Below, piece after piece: positions 9,301 through 17,343 of a DNA stretch of 64,000 bases (its first letter is position 1; each line of letters begins with the position of its first letter). The position numbers and the translations under genes are program-made. The notes beneath the pieces were generated by a model. That model saw nothing but the letters and a program-made list of their open reading frames with translations. It had not been told where the DNA came from and searched no databases. Origin of the DNA: Actinoplanes missouriensis 431 (lineage in GTDB: Bacteria; Actinomycetota; Actinomycetes; Mycobacteriales; Micromonosporaceae); the NCBI RefSeq assembly GCF_000284295.1, contig NC_017093.1:7006001-7070000 (forward strand), given 5' to 3'.

Positions 9301-9392
9301 GCATGCCCCAGGTCGACCGGCTCCCCGCCGATCCGGGCCTCCACCACGCCGAGCACACCGAACTCCGCCGCCAACTGACCTCCGCACGCCAT
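6333..9392 (-). CDS. AfsR/SARP-type STAND regulator with TPRs
   Basis: A 1019-aa regulator. Residues 1-100 are an OmpR-like DNA-binding domain (FGVLGVVEAR at the start, WGDRAP, YSYLSRLRRAV, PGGYLL). Residues 105-250 are the bacterial transcriptional activation domain (LGSDPGPALRRLHERIL). Residues about 300-600 are an NB-ARC-like NTPase with P-loop GTAGVGKS at 333-340, and the C-terminal 400 residues are TPR-like helical repeats. A linker contains a short repeat (RAAENRATENRAAGE). This is the AfsR layout, which links a signal sensed by the TPR/NTPase part to secondary-metabolite or developmental transcription. The start is taken at ATG 9392; the upstream frame stays open to 9581 but lacks family similarity. 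The target genes are unknown. Confidence 0.85.
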   Translation of the reverse strand: MACGGQLAAEFGVLGVVEARIGGEPVDLGHARQRCVLSVLLVEAGRPVTVDQLMDRVWGDRAPQRAAGALYSYLSRLRRAVAGAGGVEIRREPGGYLLTADPQSVDLHRFRRLMTEARATRPDRVAADLIGQALGLWRGDPFAGLETPWLDAMRRTLLGERFAAELDGTDVLLRLGRHGELLPGLTAAVAEHPLDERLAGQAMLALYRCGRQADADEQYRRIRHRLADELGSDPGPALRRLHERILVADPELFAPAGDEPITVPSGESRAAENRATENRAAGETPQAATTVPTQLPADVRAFTGRTGEMAALDRLLAPPGGGEPPLTVALLSGTAGVGKSALAVRWAHHVRHAFPDGQLYVNLRGYDAEQPVTVADALAGFLTALGVRGPEIPPGTDERAGRYRSEITGRRMLVLLDNASSVEQVRPLLPGTGSCLVLITSRDSLPGMVAVHGAERVNLDLLPLPDAVGLLRKLIGVRVDTEPQAAADLAAACARLPLALRIAAELAAERADVPLADLVAELGDHQVRLDLLDAGGDPRAEVRAVFSWSYQNLSADAARAFRLLGLDPGETAHVDAVAALIDTGGRTGEARRLLGVLTRASLVQAGPGGRYGMHDLLRAYAAELATRHDAEPDRRAALTRLFDHYLSGASAAMATLYPDGVPVAGDPDAARAWIEVERPNLAAVCAYGAAHGFYRHTVALAETLFRYLDAGGPVAEAAAVTTSAVSAARALGDRDAQARALSNLGRLHRRQGRLHEAAATYRQALALYTDLGEPAAEGLVLRNLGSVDWRLGDYRRAAEHYRRAWTVYERLGDDAGQADALVRLGLVDARLGDQTQAAQRFASALDLYVTLGDRFSEAYVLSLLARLPQRAAPPDRAAGRLEQSLAAVRSAGDRTAEAYALTDLAGIDARRGRLAEAAGHLRRALVLLRRIGDRASEAEALNDLGQVLLAAGEAAEARAQHDQALALAEEIGDRYEQARAHDGMAAALRDTGDAGTHLDQARRIFAELEVPAAPVVSVG

Positions 9393-9661
9393 CGCCTCAA
9401 CCAGGGGATTCAAGAAGTCCACAAGGACCTGTACGAGTCTCCCACGTTTCACACAAGGTCCAGCAGCGAGCATTGACACCGTTGCAGGGGGCACAGGTCG
9501 CTCTCGCCCGGTTACGCACCGCGTTACGGGGGAATCGGGACGCCACAGCCACCACGGCGCGGGCGACCTGCCCTGCGACAAAAAACCACCATTCGCCGGA
9601 TACGCCGGATATTGTGGCCATGGCAGGGCCTTGAGGCCGCCTCCCGCGAACGGATGGTTCG

Positions 9662-10021
9662 GTGGGCAGGATCCTGGTGGTGGACGACGAACCGGATCTG
9701 CGCTTCCTGCTGCACCGGTTCTTCGAGCGGGCCGGCCACGAGGTCACCGAGGCGGGTGACGGCGCCGATGCGCTGGCCTCGGTGCGGCAGTCGTACCCGG
9801 ACCTGGTCGTCACCGACATGATGATGCCCGTGATGAGCGGTGTCGAACTCATCCACCATCTGCGGGCGGATCCGGCCACCGCGAAGATCCCGGTCATGGC
9901 GGTCAGCGCGGACTGCCACCTGGCGGTCGGCGCCGATGTCGCGCTGGGCAAGCCGTACCAGCGCGCCGCGCTGCTCGAAGCGGCGGAACGCCTGCTCCGG
10001 GAAGGACGTGGCACGACATGA
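9662..10021 (+). CDS. Single-domain response regulator (CheY-like)
   Basis: A 119-aa stand-alone receiver domain. ILVVDDEPD carries the acidic pair, VVTDMMMP the phospho-acceptor Asp, VMAVSA the conserved Ser/Thr strand, and LGKPY the Lys. There is no output domain, so it must act on a partner. The next gene, a KaiC-like ATPase, overlaps it by four bases (ATGA at 10018), so the two are translationally coupled. GTG 9662 starts directly before the first strand. No cognate histidine kinase is adjacent, so an orphan kinase or acetyl phosphate would have to phosphorylate it. Confidence 0.9.
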   Translation: MGRILVVDDEPDLRFLLHRFFERAGHEVTEAGDGADALASVRQSYPDLVVTDMMMPVMSGVELIHHLRADPATAKIPVMAVSADCHLAVGADVALGKPYQRAALLEAAERLLREGRGTT

Positions 10022-11478
10022 AGCGACTGTCCACCGGACTGCCCGACCTGGACCTCGTCCTCGGTGGCGGGCTGTCACCCGGCTCGATGATCGTCGTGGC
10101 CGGGCCGCCCGGCGCGGGCAAGACGATCCTGGCGCAGCAGATCTGCTTCGCCAACGCCACGCCGGAGCACCGGGCCGTCTACTACACGACCCTCTCCGAG
10201 CCGCACTCCAAGCTCGTCGAGCATCTCAGCGGCTTCCCGTTCTTCGACGCCGCCGCGCTGGGGGCGAGGATCGAGTACGTGCACCTCGGCGACATGCTGC
10301 GCGGCGCCGACGAGAACGACCTGCGCCCGTTGGTCGACGAGGTGGTCCGCAAGGCCCTCGACGACGAGCCGGCCGTCGTGGTGATCGACGGGACGAAGAT
10401 GCTGCGGGACTTCGTCACCGACCATGCGCTGCGGATGGCGATGTACGACCTGACCAGCCGGATCACGCACAGCCGGACGGTGCTGATGCTGCTCGGCGAG
10501 TACACCGCCGAGGAGATGCTGACCGGGGTGGAGTTCACCCTCGCCGACGGCATCGTGCACCTGTCGTACCAGTCCCGTGAGCCGGTCGACCGGCGCGGCC
10601 TGCGGGTGGTCAAGATGCGCGGCACCGGCCACCTCTCCGGCGCGCACACCGTGCAGATCAGCGGCGAGGGCTTCCGGGTGTTCCCCCGGGTCGAGTCGTT
10701 CCTGACCGGCGACGTGCCCGCGGAGGGCGGCCGGGTCCCCTCCGGCGTGCCCGGCCTCGACCCGCTGCTGGACGGCGGGCTGCCGCACGCCGACGCCAGT
10801 CTCGTCCTCGGACCCGCCGGCGTGGGCAAGACCATCAGCTGCCTCAACTTCCTCGCCGAGGGCCTGGCCCGGGGCGAGTGCTGCCTCTACATCACCTTCG
10901 AGGACACCGAGGACCAACTGGTCGAGATGGCGGCCGGGTTCGGCTGGGACTTCTCGGCCGCGTGCCGCAGCCAGAAACTGATGATCTCCCATGTCCCGGT
11001 CGGCGACCTCGACCTCGACGTCCTGGCCGCGGTGATCCGCCACCGCCTCGCCGACTGCTCGACCCGCCGCGTCGTGATCGACAGCCTGGCCGAGATGGCC
11101 CACACCGCCCGCGAGACCGAACGGTTCCCCGCCTACCTGCGTAGCCTCGTCGGCGTCGTCCGCAACGCCGGCGCCGCCCTCTGGGTGACCAGCGAGACCC
11201 GGACGTTCGGCCCCGTCGACGATCCCCTGGCCGGCCTCATGTACCTGTTCCACAACGTGATCCAGATCCGCTACATCGAGCACCGAGCGGAGATCGGCCG
11301 AGCCCTCAACGTCCTGAAGATGCGCAACAGCCGCCATGACAACGCCCTGCACGAATGCCGCATAACGGCTGACGGCGTAACGGTGGGCGACAGATTCACC
11401 GAGGTAAGCGGAATGCTCGGCTGGAGCGCCCTCCGAACACGCCCCGAGCCAGAGCCCAACGGCCCGGCCGCCCGCTGA
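10018..11478 (+). CDS. KaiC-like protein with two RecA/ATPase domains
   Basis: A 486-aa protein with two tandem KaiC/RadA-type domains. The first begins RLSTGLPDLDLVLGGGL with P-loop GPPGAGKT (29-36). The second begins PSGVPGLDPLLDGGLPH with P-loop GPAGVGKT (265-272). Each has the GLxxLDxxLGGG substrate loop and a VVIDG/VVIDS Walker-B strand. The domain order matches cyanobacterial KaiC, but KaiA and KaiB are absent. In actinobacteria such proteins probably work as phospho-switches or RecA-like ATPases in signalling. Coupling to the receiver gene upstream suggests that the receiver regulates its ATPase activity or oligomer state. Confidence 0.88.
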   Translation: MKRLSTGLPDLDLVLGGGLSPGSMIVVAGPPGAGKTILAQQICFANATPEHRAVYYTTLSEPHSKLVEHLSGFPFFDAAALGARIEYVHLGDMLRGADENDLRPLVDEVVRKALDDEPAVVVIDGTKMLRDFVTDHALRMAMYDLTSRITHSRTVLMLLGEYTAEEMLTGVEFTLADGIVHLSYQSREPVDRRGLRVVKMRGTGHLSGAHTVQISGEGFRVFPRVESFLTGDVPAEGGRVPSGVPGLDPLLDGGLPHADASLVLGPAGVGKTISCLNFLAEGLARGECCLYITFEDTEDQLVEMAAGFGWDFSAACRSQKLMISHVPVGDLDLDVLAAVIRHRLADCSTRRVVIDSLAEMAHTARETERFPAYLRSLVGVVRNAGAALWVTSETRTFGPVDDPLAGLMYLFHNVIQIRYIEHRAEIGRALNVLKMRNSRHDNALHECRITADGVTVGDRFTEVSGMLGWSALRTRPEPEPNGPAAR

Positions 11479-11642
11479 ACGAGACGAAACCGCTCGGATC
11501 AGAAGCCCTGGCGGTGCTTGCCGGAGGTCATCTCAACTCTGATCCGGACTGTGCGACACGCGCCTGTCAGCCCTGTGCATCCGCCCGCGAGCATGAGGTA
11601 CAGGCGCCCTGTCCGCGCACTCCGCACACCTGGCGCACCGTC

Positions 11643-13235
11643 CTAGCGCCGGGAGATCTGCTCACCCTCCGCCACTGCCTCGCGTAACTGCCCGACCAGC
11701 TGGCGCAGGCTCTCGTCCAGCTCGACTTGGTCCGCGGTCTGCGCGACGATCTCGGCGCGCACCTCGTCAACGTACGGCTGCCAGGTGTCCCGGGCCCGCC
11801 GGGTGAAGTCGGCGACCACCTGCTGCCGCTTCTCGGCCGCTGCCCGGTCCTGGTTGCGCCGTCCGCGATCGGTCCACCAGTCGCCGGCCAGCCCGGTCAA
11901 GTAGACGGCCAGCGGCAGCGCCGCCTCTACCGTGCCGACGTGCCGGCCGAGCTTCTGCGCCGCCTTTCCGGACAGCTTCTCGGCGGCCTTCTTCGTCGCC
12001 TTCGCGTCTTTCTCGGCGGCGCTGGTGAAGGCTTTCAGCACACCGACCGCCATGCCGCCGATCGTCTCGACATGGCCGGCGAGGCCCGATTCACGAGCCG
12101 GGGCCTGCTCCGAATCCAGCGTGGCGACCAGCGACGCGAAGCCGGCCCAGGACGGCTGCGCGCGCTCACGCTCCTTGCTCTTACGGATCGACTGCAGTAG
12201 CCGTTGCAGGCGTACGTCGTGCTTGGCGAACCACTCGGCGAGCGCCCGCTCGATCTCGGCCTGCACCGCGTCAGTCCCGGCGCCGGGCTCGAACGAACGC
12301 CGCAGCACCTCGTCGACCAACCCTTCGAGGCCGGCTTGGGCGGCACGGTCGAGCGCGTCGAGTTCGCCCTCCCACGCGTCGCGTTTCTCCACGCCACGGG
12401 CCGCCACCTGGGCCTGCGTGGCGTACTCGGACAGCTGTTCGCGAAGCTCGGCCAGAGTTTCGTCGAGCGCCCGGATCCAGTACCGATGACCGGCAGCGGC
12501 ACGCCACTGCGGCAGCGCCGACAGCGACACGGTGGCAAAGGCCTCGGCGAGCGCGTCCATGCCGTCCCAGGGCCGGAACTCGTCCCATGTCTCCGGGCCC
12601 AGATCGGTGTCCGGCCCGCCGGTCTGGAACGGGTCCGGCGCCACCACGAAGATTCGCGCCTGCTCGTCGAGGGCGAACATAGCCCGCAGCTCGCCGACCT
12701 TGCGCTCGCTCAGCTCGCGGTACTCGGCAAGGTCGTACTCCGGGTTGACCCCCGCCTCGTCGAAGCGGGAGATGACGAACCACATCGTTGCGGCCGGCCA
12801 GCCCTGGGTGAAAACCTCCTTCAGCACGTGGTGCTCCGCCGTGGCCAGCTGCGAGGTCATCACCACGACCGCGATGTCGGTGAGCCCGACCGCCGCCAGC
12901 GCCCGGCGGGTGTTGTTGCGCGCCCGCAGGTCGGTGGCGCCGGCAGTGAACCCGGGCGTGTCCCGAACCAGGCATCCGCCGATCTCGGCGTCGTTCACCT
13001 CGAAGGTCTCGTGCCGGGCGCTGATCGTCAGCCAGCCGGGAACTTCCTGGCCGGCGTCGACGAGCAGCCGGCGCAGCAGCGAACTCTTGCCGGTGTCGTA
13101 GGAGCCGAACAGGGTCACCACCGGCCGGTCCAGTCCCGCGAACGCGTCCCAGTCACCGGCGTAGCGCTCGGCCAGGGAGCCGCCGGGCAGCCGACCCAGC
13201 CAGTCCCGCACTGCTGCGATGTCGACCTCTGTCAC
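11643..13235 (-). CDS. Dynamin-like GTPase, second gene of pair
   Basis: A 530-aa GTPase. G1 is GSYDTGKS (44-51), G3 is DTPG (92-95), and a G4-like ISRFDE lies around 155-160. The GTPase part is about 1-260 and is followed by a long helical region. A middle segment rich in Lys/Ala (AEKDAKATKKAAEKLSGKA, about 410-430) precedes a hydrophobic AALPLAVYLTGLAG stretch and C-terminal helices, as expected for a membrane-associating dynamin-like stalk. GTG 13235 overlaps the stop of the upstream GTPase gene by four bases (GTGA). The P-loop context (GKSSLLRRLLVDAG) closely matches the second GTPase domain of the upstream protein (GKSSLLRRIVVDSG), so the domains are duplicates. The biological role is unknown. 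Confidence 0.8.
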   Translation of the reverse strand: MTEVDIAAVRDWLGRLPGGSLAERYAGDWDAFAGLDRPVVTLFGSYDTGKSSLLRRLLVDAGQEVPGWLTISARHETFEVNDAEIGGCLVRDTPGFTAGATDLRARNNTRRALAAVGLTDIAVVVMTSQLATAEHHVLKEVFTQGWPAATMWFVISRFDEAGVNPEYDLAEYRELSERKVGELRAMFALDEQARIFVVAPDPFQTGGPDTDLGPETWDEFRPWDGMDALAEAFATVSLSALPQWRAAAGHRYWIRALDETLAELREQLSEYATQAQVAARGVEKRDAWEGELDALDRAAQAGLEGLVDEVLRRSFEPGAGTDAVQAEIERALAEWFAKHDVRLQRLLQSIRKSKERERAQPSWAGFASLVATLDSEQAPARESGLAGHVETIGGMAVGVLKAFTSAAEKDAKATKKAAEKLSGKAAQKLGRHVGTVEAALPLAVYLTGLAGDWWTDRGRRNQDRAAAEKRQQVVADFTRRARDTWQPYVDEVRAEIVAQTADQVELDESLRQLVGQLREAVAEGEQISRR

Positions 13236-16200
13236 TCGTTTCCCCCTTGTGTGCCGGTCAGGTCGTCCGCCGCCGCGATCAAGGTCGCGACGGTCTCGGC
13301 CTGGACGGTCGTCGCGTCGATCCGGTCCTTGGCCGCCGTAGCGCGGTCGAGCTGTTCGTCGAGCATGGTCGCCAGCTGCGCGGTCCACTCCTCGAGATGT
13401 CCGGCCGGCCCCTGGCTGAGGATCTGGCCGACCAGCCCGGCGGCTGCCTCGTCGATGTCCCGCAGCGCCGACTCCTGCCGGCGCTGGTGCTCCCCGGCCT
13501 TGCGGCTGTCGTTCGCCATCGCCGCGGTGTCCATCACGATGCCCACCGCCCCCAGCACGTATCCGGCCTTGGCGACCTTGAGGCTGCCGTTCACCGCGCC
13601 CCACGGTTTGAACTTGACGTCGAAGAACTTGCCGATGGTGTAGACCGCGTCTCGGTTCGCCAGGGCCTTGGTCAGCGTGGCGGCCGCGCCGGTGACCTTG
13701 CCGGCGCCAGCGGCCACGCCGTCGTGCCAGGCCTCGGCCGGTCCCTCGAACTCGGTCGCGAGCTCGGGCGACACCGAGAGCCGGGCGGCGGTCATCTCGC
13801 GTCCGATCGCCGACACGTGATCGCTGCGCCACTCGTCGAGCTTGACTCCCGCGTCGTCGAGGAACCGCTGCAGGTCGGCCTCCACCGCCGGTGCCTTCCA
13901 CCAGGACTCGACCAGCTCGGTCAGCGTCCGGCCGGCCTTGTGGTCAAGCCGGGCGACAGCGGACTTCGTCGCGACCACGTGCCGGTTGACCACCCGACGG
14001 GCGTCCTCGCGCAGCGAGTTGTCCAGGACCACGGCGTCCTTCATCGCGGCTTGCAACGCGGCGATCACCGGCTCGGACCGGCTCAACTCGTCCACTTCCT
14101 CGGCCCGCGTACGCTGCAATTCCCGCTGATGCCGCCGCAGGCCGGTGACCGCGGCATCGAAGGCGGCCGCGGCCGCCGCGGCCGACAGCTGTTCGTCGGA
14201 GAGGTCAGCCAGGACACCTGTCAACGCGGCCACGCCGTCCCACAGCCGGTGCTCGTCGAAGTCTGCGGCCGTAGCCTCCGGTTCGTCCCCGGCCAGGCCG
14301 AACGGGTCCCCGGACAGGCAGTGCACCCGGTCGGCGCCGACGTCGACGCCACCGGCGGCGAACGCGGCCCGTAGTTCTGCCCGTTTGCGGTCCTGCAGGT
14401 TGACGTAGTCGGTCGGCACGGTCAGTGGATCCACCCCCAGCTCGTCGCAGCGATTGACCAGGAACACCGTCCGCTCGCCCTTCGCGGCGACCAGCTGCCG
14501 CACGAGCGAGGTATCGCCGACCAGCACGTTGATATGGACCACGACGAACACCAGGGCAGCCTCGACGACCGCCTCGCCCGCGGCGGTGTCGTGCGCGTCG
14601 TTACCGCTCTGCAGACCCGGTGTGTCCACCAGGTCGAATCGACCCATCGGATAGCGGGTCGCCGCGGTAGTCGCCGGCACCGCCCGGATGTCGAACACCG
14701 CTCGCCCCGGGCCACCGCTGTCCACCACGATCCGGCGCAGGAGCGACGACTTACCGGAGTTGTAGTCGCCGAGCACCGCGAAAGCCGGCCGCTGCGCGGC
14801 GACGCGCCACATCGTTCGTACGACGTCGAAAAGCGCCGAGTCGGACCGGGCCGCCGTCTCCAGATCAGCGCGCCAGGCCTCGATGCCCGCCGCAGGCGGG
14901 GTGGTGAACGCCGCGACAACGGCTCGCGCCAGTCGGCCACGATCCTGCTCGGCGCGCTCGGCGTACATCTTCGTCGCGTCAGGGTCGATCGGCGCCGCAC
15001 GCACCTCGACCCCGGACGAGAGCCAGTCCTCGCCGAGCAGCACGCGGGCCACCTCAGTCGGGGTCTCCCCGATCCGGTGCTGCGCCCGCACCAGGACGCC
15101 GGTCACCGCTGGCGCCGGATCGATCGCCTCGGCGCAGGCCCGCACGCTGTCGATCAGCCGCTCGGCCCGATCGTGCGCCGCACGTAGCTTGATCGCGGCG
15201 CGCAGCGTGTCGCCGACCGTGCTGCCCAGCAGCATCCACGCCGCGGTGCGGCTGTCGCGGACCAGGGTGTCCTCGTAGCCGGTGAAGGTCCGGTCCACCG
15301 CGTCGTGGCAGTCGGCAATGGCCTGAGCCACCGCCCTGCGGCCCTCCTCCACCTTCTTGTCGGTCATCCTCTTGCCGAAATGCTGCTGGATCTGCCCGGC
15401 GATGCCGACTCCGGCCGCGGTCAGGCCGACCACCCAGCCGATCGGGTTGGAAAAGATGGCCAGCGCCGCCACCGGCACCGCGAGAGCGCCCGCGCCGAGC
15501 GCGATACCGGTGCCGCGGACCACCTCACCGGCCACCCCGCTGCCCTCGCTGCCACGGATCCGCGCGGCATGCTGCTGTGCCGTCTCGCCGTCGAGCGGCG
15601 CCAGATCAACCTCGACGCCCAGCTGACGCCGCAGGAACGCCTCGCAGTCCGCCCAGACAGCACCCAGCGCGGCGGAGATCTCCTCCTGGTTGTAGGCCGT
15701 CTCGGTGAACTTCGCCTCGTCGATCACGATCCGGTCGGCGGACGCCCGGTTGATCAGCTCGTCCACGCTGGTCTTCGCCTGCCGGTGGCACTTCGCCAGG
15801 TGCGAGGCGGCCAGGTGCCGGGCGTAACGCTCCAGCGCACCGAGGGCCGGCGAGGTGTACGGCACCCCACGCGCGTGCTCGGAGACTCCGACCAGTTCCG
15901 TGCCGAGCACCGGGTCGTACAGCCAGGCGGCACGTTCGGCCTCGTCGGGATAGCCCAGCACGGCGAAGAACGACTCGATCTCCGTTTCGCAGGCACGCGC
16001 CTGCTGCTCGACCTCGGCCGCAAGGGCGGTCAGTTCGCCGATCGCTCGCCGGCACCGGGACCGGATGTCCTCGCGCACAGCGGCCAGCCGCAGATCGGCG
16101 GCGCCCTCGGCGATCGCGGTCACGATCAGACGCTCCAGCGTGCCGAAGTTCGACCAGCGTTCGAGGTAGTCCGTGCCGAACCGTTCACGTTCGGTACGGA

Positions 16201-16993
16201 ACCCGGCCGGGCTCAGCCCGCGGAACGGTTCGGCGGCCCGGGCGATCAGGGCCCGCCGGCTCTGGATCGCGACGACGGGGGTGCCGGGCAGCCCGATCTG
16301 GGCAAGCTGGGTGCGGATGTTGTCGGCGTGCTGGCGTACCTGCTCGGACAGGTTGCGGCGGGCCCGCTCCGGCACCAGAGCCGGATGCCGCCAGTGATCG
16401 TTGCGGACGTTGAGCACCGCCACCACCGGCTTGCCGTGATCGCGGATCCAGGCGGCGATCTTCTCGAACTCCAGCGCCTGCTGGTTCTGGGTGTCGAAGC
16501 AGAGCAGCACGATGTCGGCGATCGCAACAGCCTTGCGAGCCTTCGCCTCGAGGCTCTCCCGGCTCTCGGTGCGACCCCAGCCGTTGATCCCGGGTACGTC
16601 GTACAGCCGGCAGTCGCGCCAGTCGATGAAGTTCACGTCGGTGGTCCAGTCGCTAGCCGCCCACCGGGAGACATGTCCCCCATCTAGGCGGCCGAACGCC
16701 GACAGCAGGGTGCTCTTGCCGACACCGCTGCGCCCGAAGAACACGATGTTGAACGCCCCGAGGGATTCGCGCTCCCGATCCAGGTGCGCGCGCAGGCTAC
16801 CCGGGAACCAGTGAGTGAAGCCGTCGAGTCGGTTGACCGGGTCGGGCCCGGCCTCGGTGCCCGGCCGCCCGTCCGCGAACGCCTCGGTCAGTTTGCCGGT
16901 CAGGTCGTCCAGCCGGGTCAGTTCCTCATGTCCCTGCTCGACGGCCGCTCGCACGGCCTCCTCCAGGGACAGCCCCTCTGTCGTCAACCGCAT
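13232..16993 (-). CDS. Large tandem dynamin-like GTPase (two G domains)
   Basis: A 1253-aa protein with two GTPase domains. Domain 1 has G1 GRSGVGKS (87-94), G3 DVPG (132-135) and NVRND (195-199) near G4. It is followed by helices and a Gly/Ala-rich hydrophobic paddle of about 40 residues (about 491-532, around IFSNPIGWVVGLTAAGVGIA) suited to membrane insertion. Domain 2 has G1 GDYNSGKS (742-749), G3 DTPG (790-793) and G4 NRCD (847-850), then a long helical part with a second hydrophobic region. ATG 16993 is used. TTG 16987 is a serious alternative because GGGGGAG lies 7 bases before it. The gene is coupled to the smaller GTPase gene by GTGA. The family suggests membrane remodelling or stress and phage response; no direct evidence is visible. 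Confidence 0.82.
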   Translation of the reverse strand: MRLTTEGLSLEEAVRAAVEQGHEELTRLDDLTGKLTEAFADGRPGTEAGPDPVNRLDGFTHWFPGSLRAHLDRERESLGAFNIVFFGRSGVGKSTLLSAFGRLDGGHVSRWAASDWTTDVNFIDWRDCRLYDVPGINGWGRTESRESLEAKARKAVAIADIVLLCFDTQNQQALEFEKIAAWIRDHGKPVVAVLNVRNDHWRHPALVPERARRNLSEQVRQHADNIRTQLAQIGLPGTPVVAIQSRRALIARAAEPFRGLSPAGFRTERERFGTDYLERWSNFGTLERLIVTAIAEGAADLRLAAVREDIRSRCRRAIGELTALAAEVEQQARACETEIESFFAVLGYPDEAERAAWLYDPVLGTELVGVSEHARGVPYTSPALGALERYARHLAASHLAKCHRQAKTSVDELINRASADRIVIDEAKFTETAYNQEEISAALGAVWADCEAFLRRQLGVEVDLAPLDGETAQQHAARIRGSEGSGVAGEVVRGTGIALGAGALAVPVAALAIFSNPIGWVVGLTAAGVGIAGQIQQHFGKRMTDKKVEEGRRAVAQAIADCHDAVDRTFTGYEDTLVRDSRTAAWMLLGSTVGDTLRAAIKLRAAHDRAERLIDSVRACAEAIDPAPAVTGVLVRAQHRIGETPTEVARVLLGEDWLSSGVEVRAAPIDPDATKMYAERAEQDRGRLARAVVAAFTTPPAAGIEAWRADLETAARSDSALFDVVRTMWRVAAQRPAFAVLGDYNSGKSSLLRRIVVDSGGPGRAVFDIRAVPATTAATRYPMGRFDLVDTPGLQSGNDAHDTAAGEAVVEAALVFVVVHINVLVGDTSLVRQLVAAKGERTVFLVNRCDELGVDPLTVPTDYVNLQDRKRAELRAAFAAGGVDVGADRVHCLSGDPFGLAGDEPEATAADFDEHRLWDGVAALTGVLADLSDEQLSAAAAAAAFDAAVTGLRRHQRELQRTRAEEVDELSRSEPVIAALQAAMKDAVVLDNSLREDARRVVNRHVVATKSAVARLDHKAGRTLTELVESWWKAPAVEADLQRFLDDAGVKLDEWRSDHVSAIGREMTAARLSVSPELATEFEGPAEAWHDGVAAGAGKVTGAAATLTKALANRDAVYTIGKFFDVKFKPWGAVNGSLKVAKAGYVLGAVGIVMDTAAMANDSRKAGEHQRRQESALRDIDEAAAGLVGQILSQGPAGHLEEWTAQLATMLDEQLDRATAAKDRIDATTVQAETVATLIAAADDLTGTQGGNE

Positions 16994-17343
16994 GCTCCCC
17001 CGCCCAGGCCACCCACAGTGCTCGTTCATACGCGACGGTCCAAGCCCGGACAAGCCACCGGACGGCCAAGATCGACCCCGACTGCGCCCCGCCGATCATC
17101 GGTCCGGGAGCCACGCCGCACAGCCCAGCCAGAAACGCCAAATTCATCGTCATGCCGAAGAAATCGGAAGGCTGGCTCCCCGAGAACACCGGCAAGACGC
17201 CCCATCGGGAGCAAGTTGTTTCTTGGCACTCTTCTCCGCATCGGGAAGGTCGCTCAACTCCGCGAGCCTCACTATTCGAGGCAGGGATAATCTTGCCTTG
17301 ACCGGTGGGTTGCGCCATGCCCCTGGAGCAAGGGGGGAGAAGT
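16994..17343. other. Divergent intergenic region, nothing else seen
   Basis: A 350-base gap between the divergent dynamin-like operon and the XRE regulator. It is less GC-rich towards the right. It must hold both promoters, but I see no clear -35/-10 pair or palindrome and no credible small gene. Confidence 0.5.

Noticed and set aside
6402..9476. A 1024-codon plus-strand frame opposite the AfsR-like gene
   Set aside because: Low-complexity shadow of the real gene; no motif and no ribosome site.
11643..16993. Identification as Streptomyces DynA/DynB of sporulation septation
   Set aside because: Size, domain number and P-loop contexts differ, and the expected neighbours are not present; left as a general dynamin-like call.
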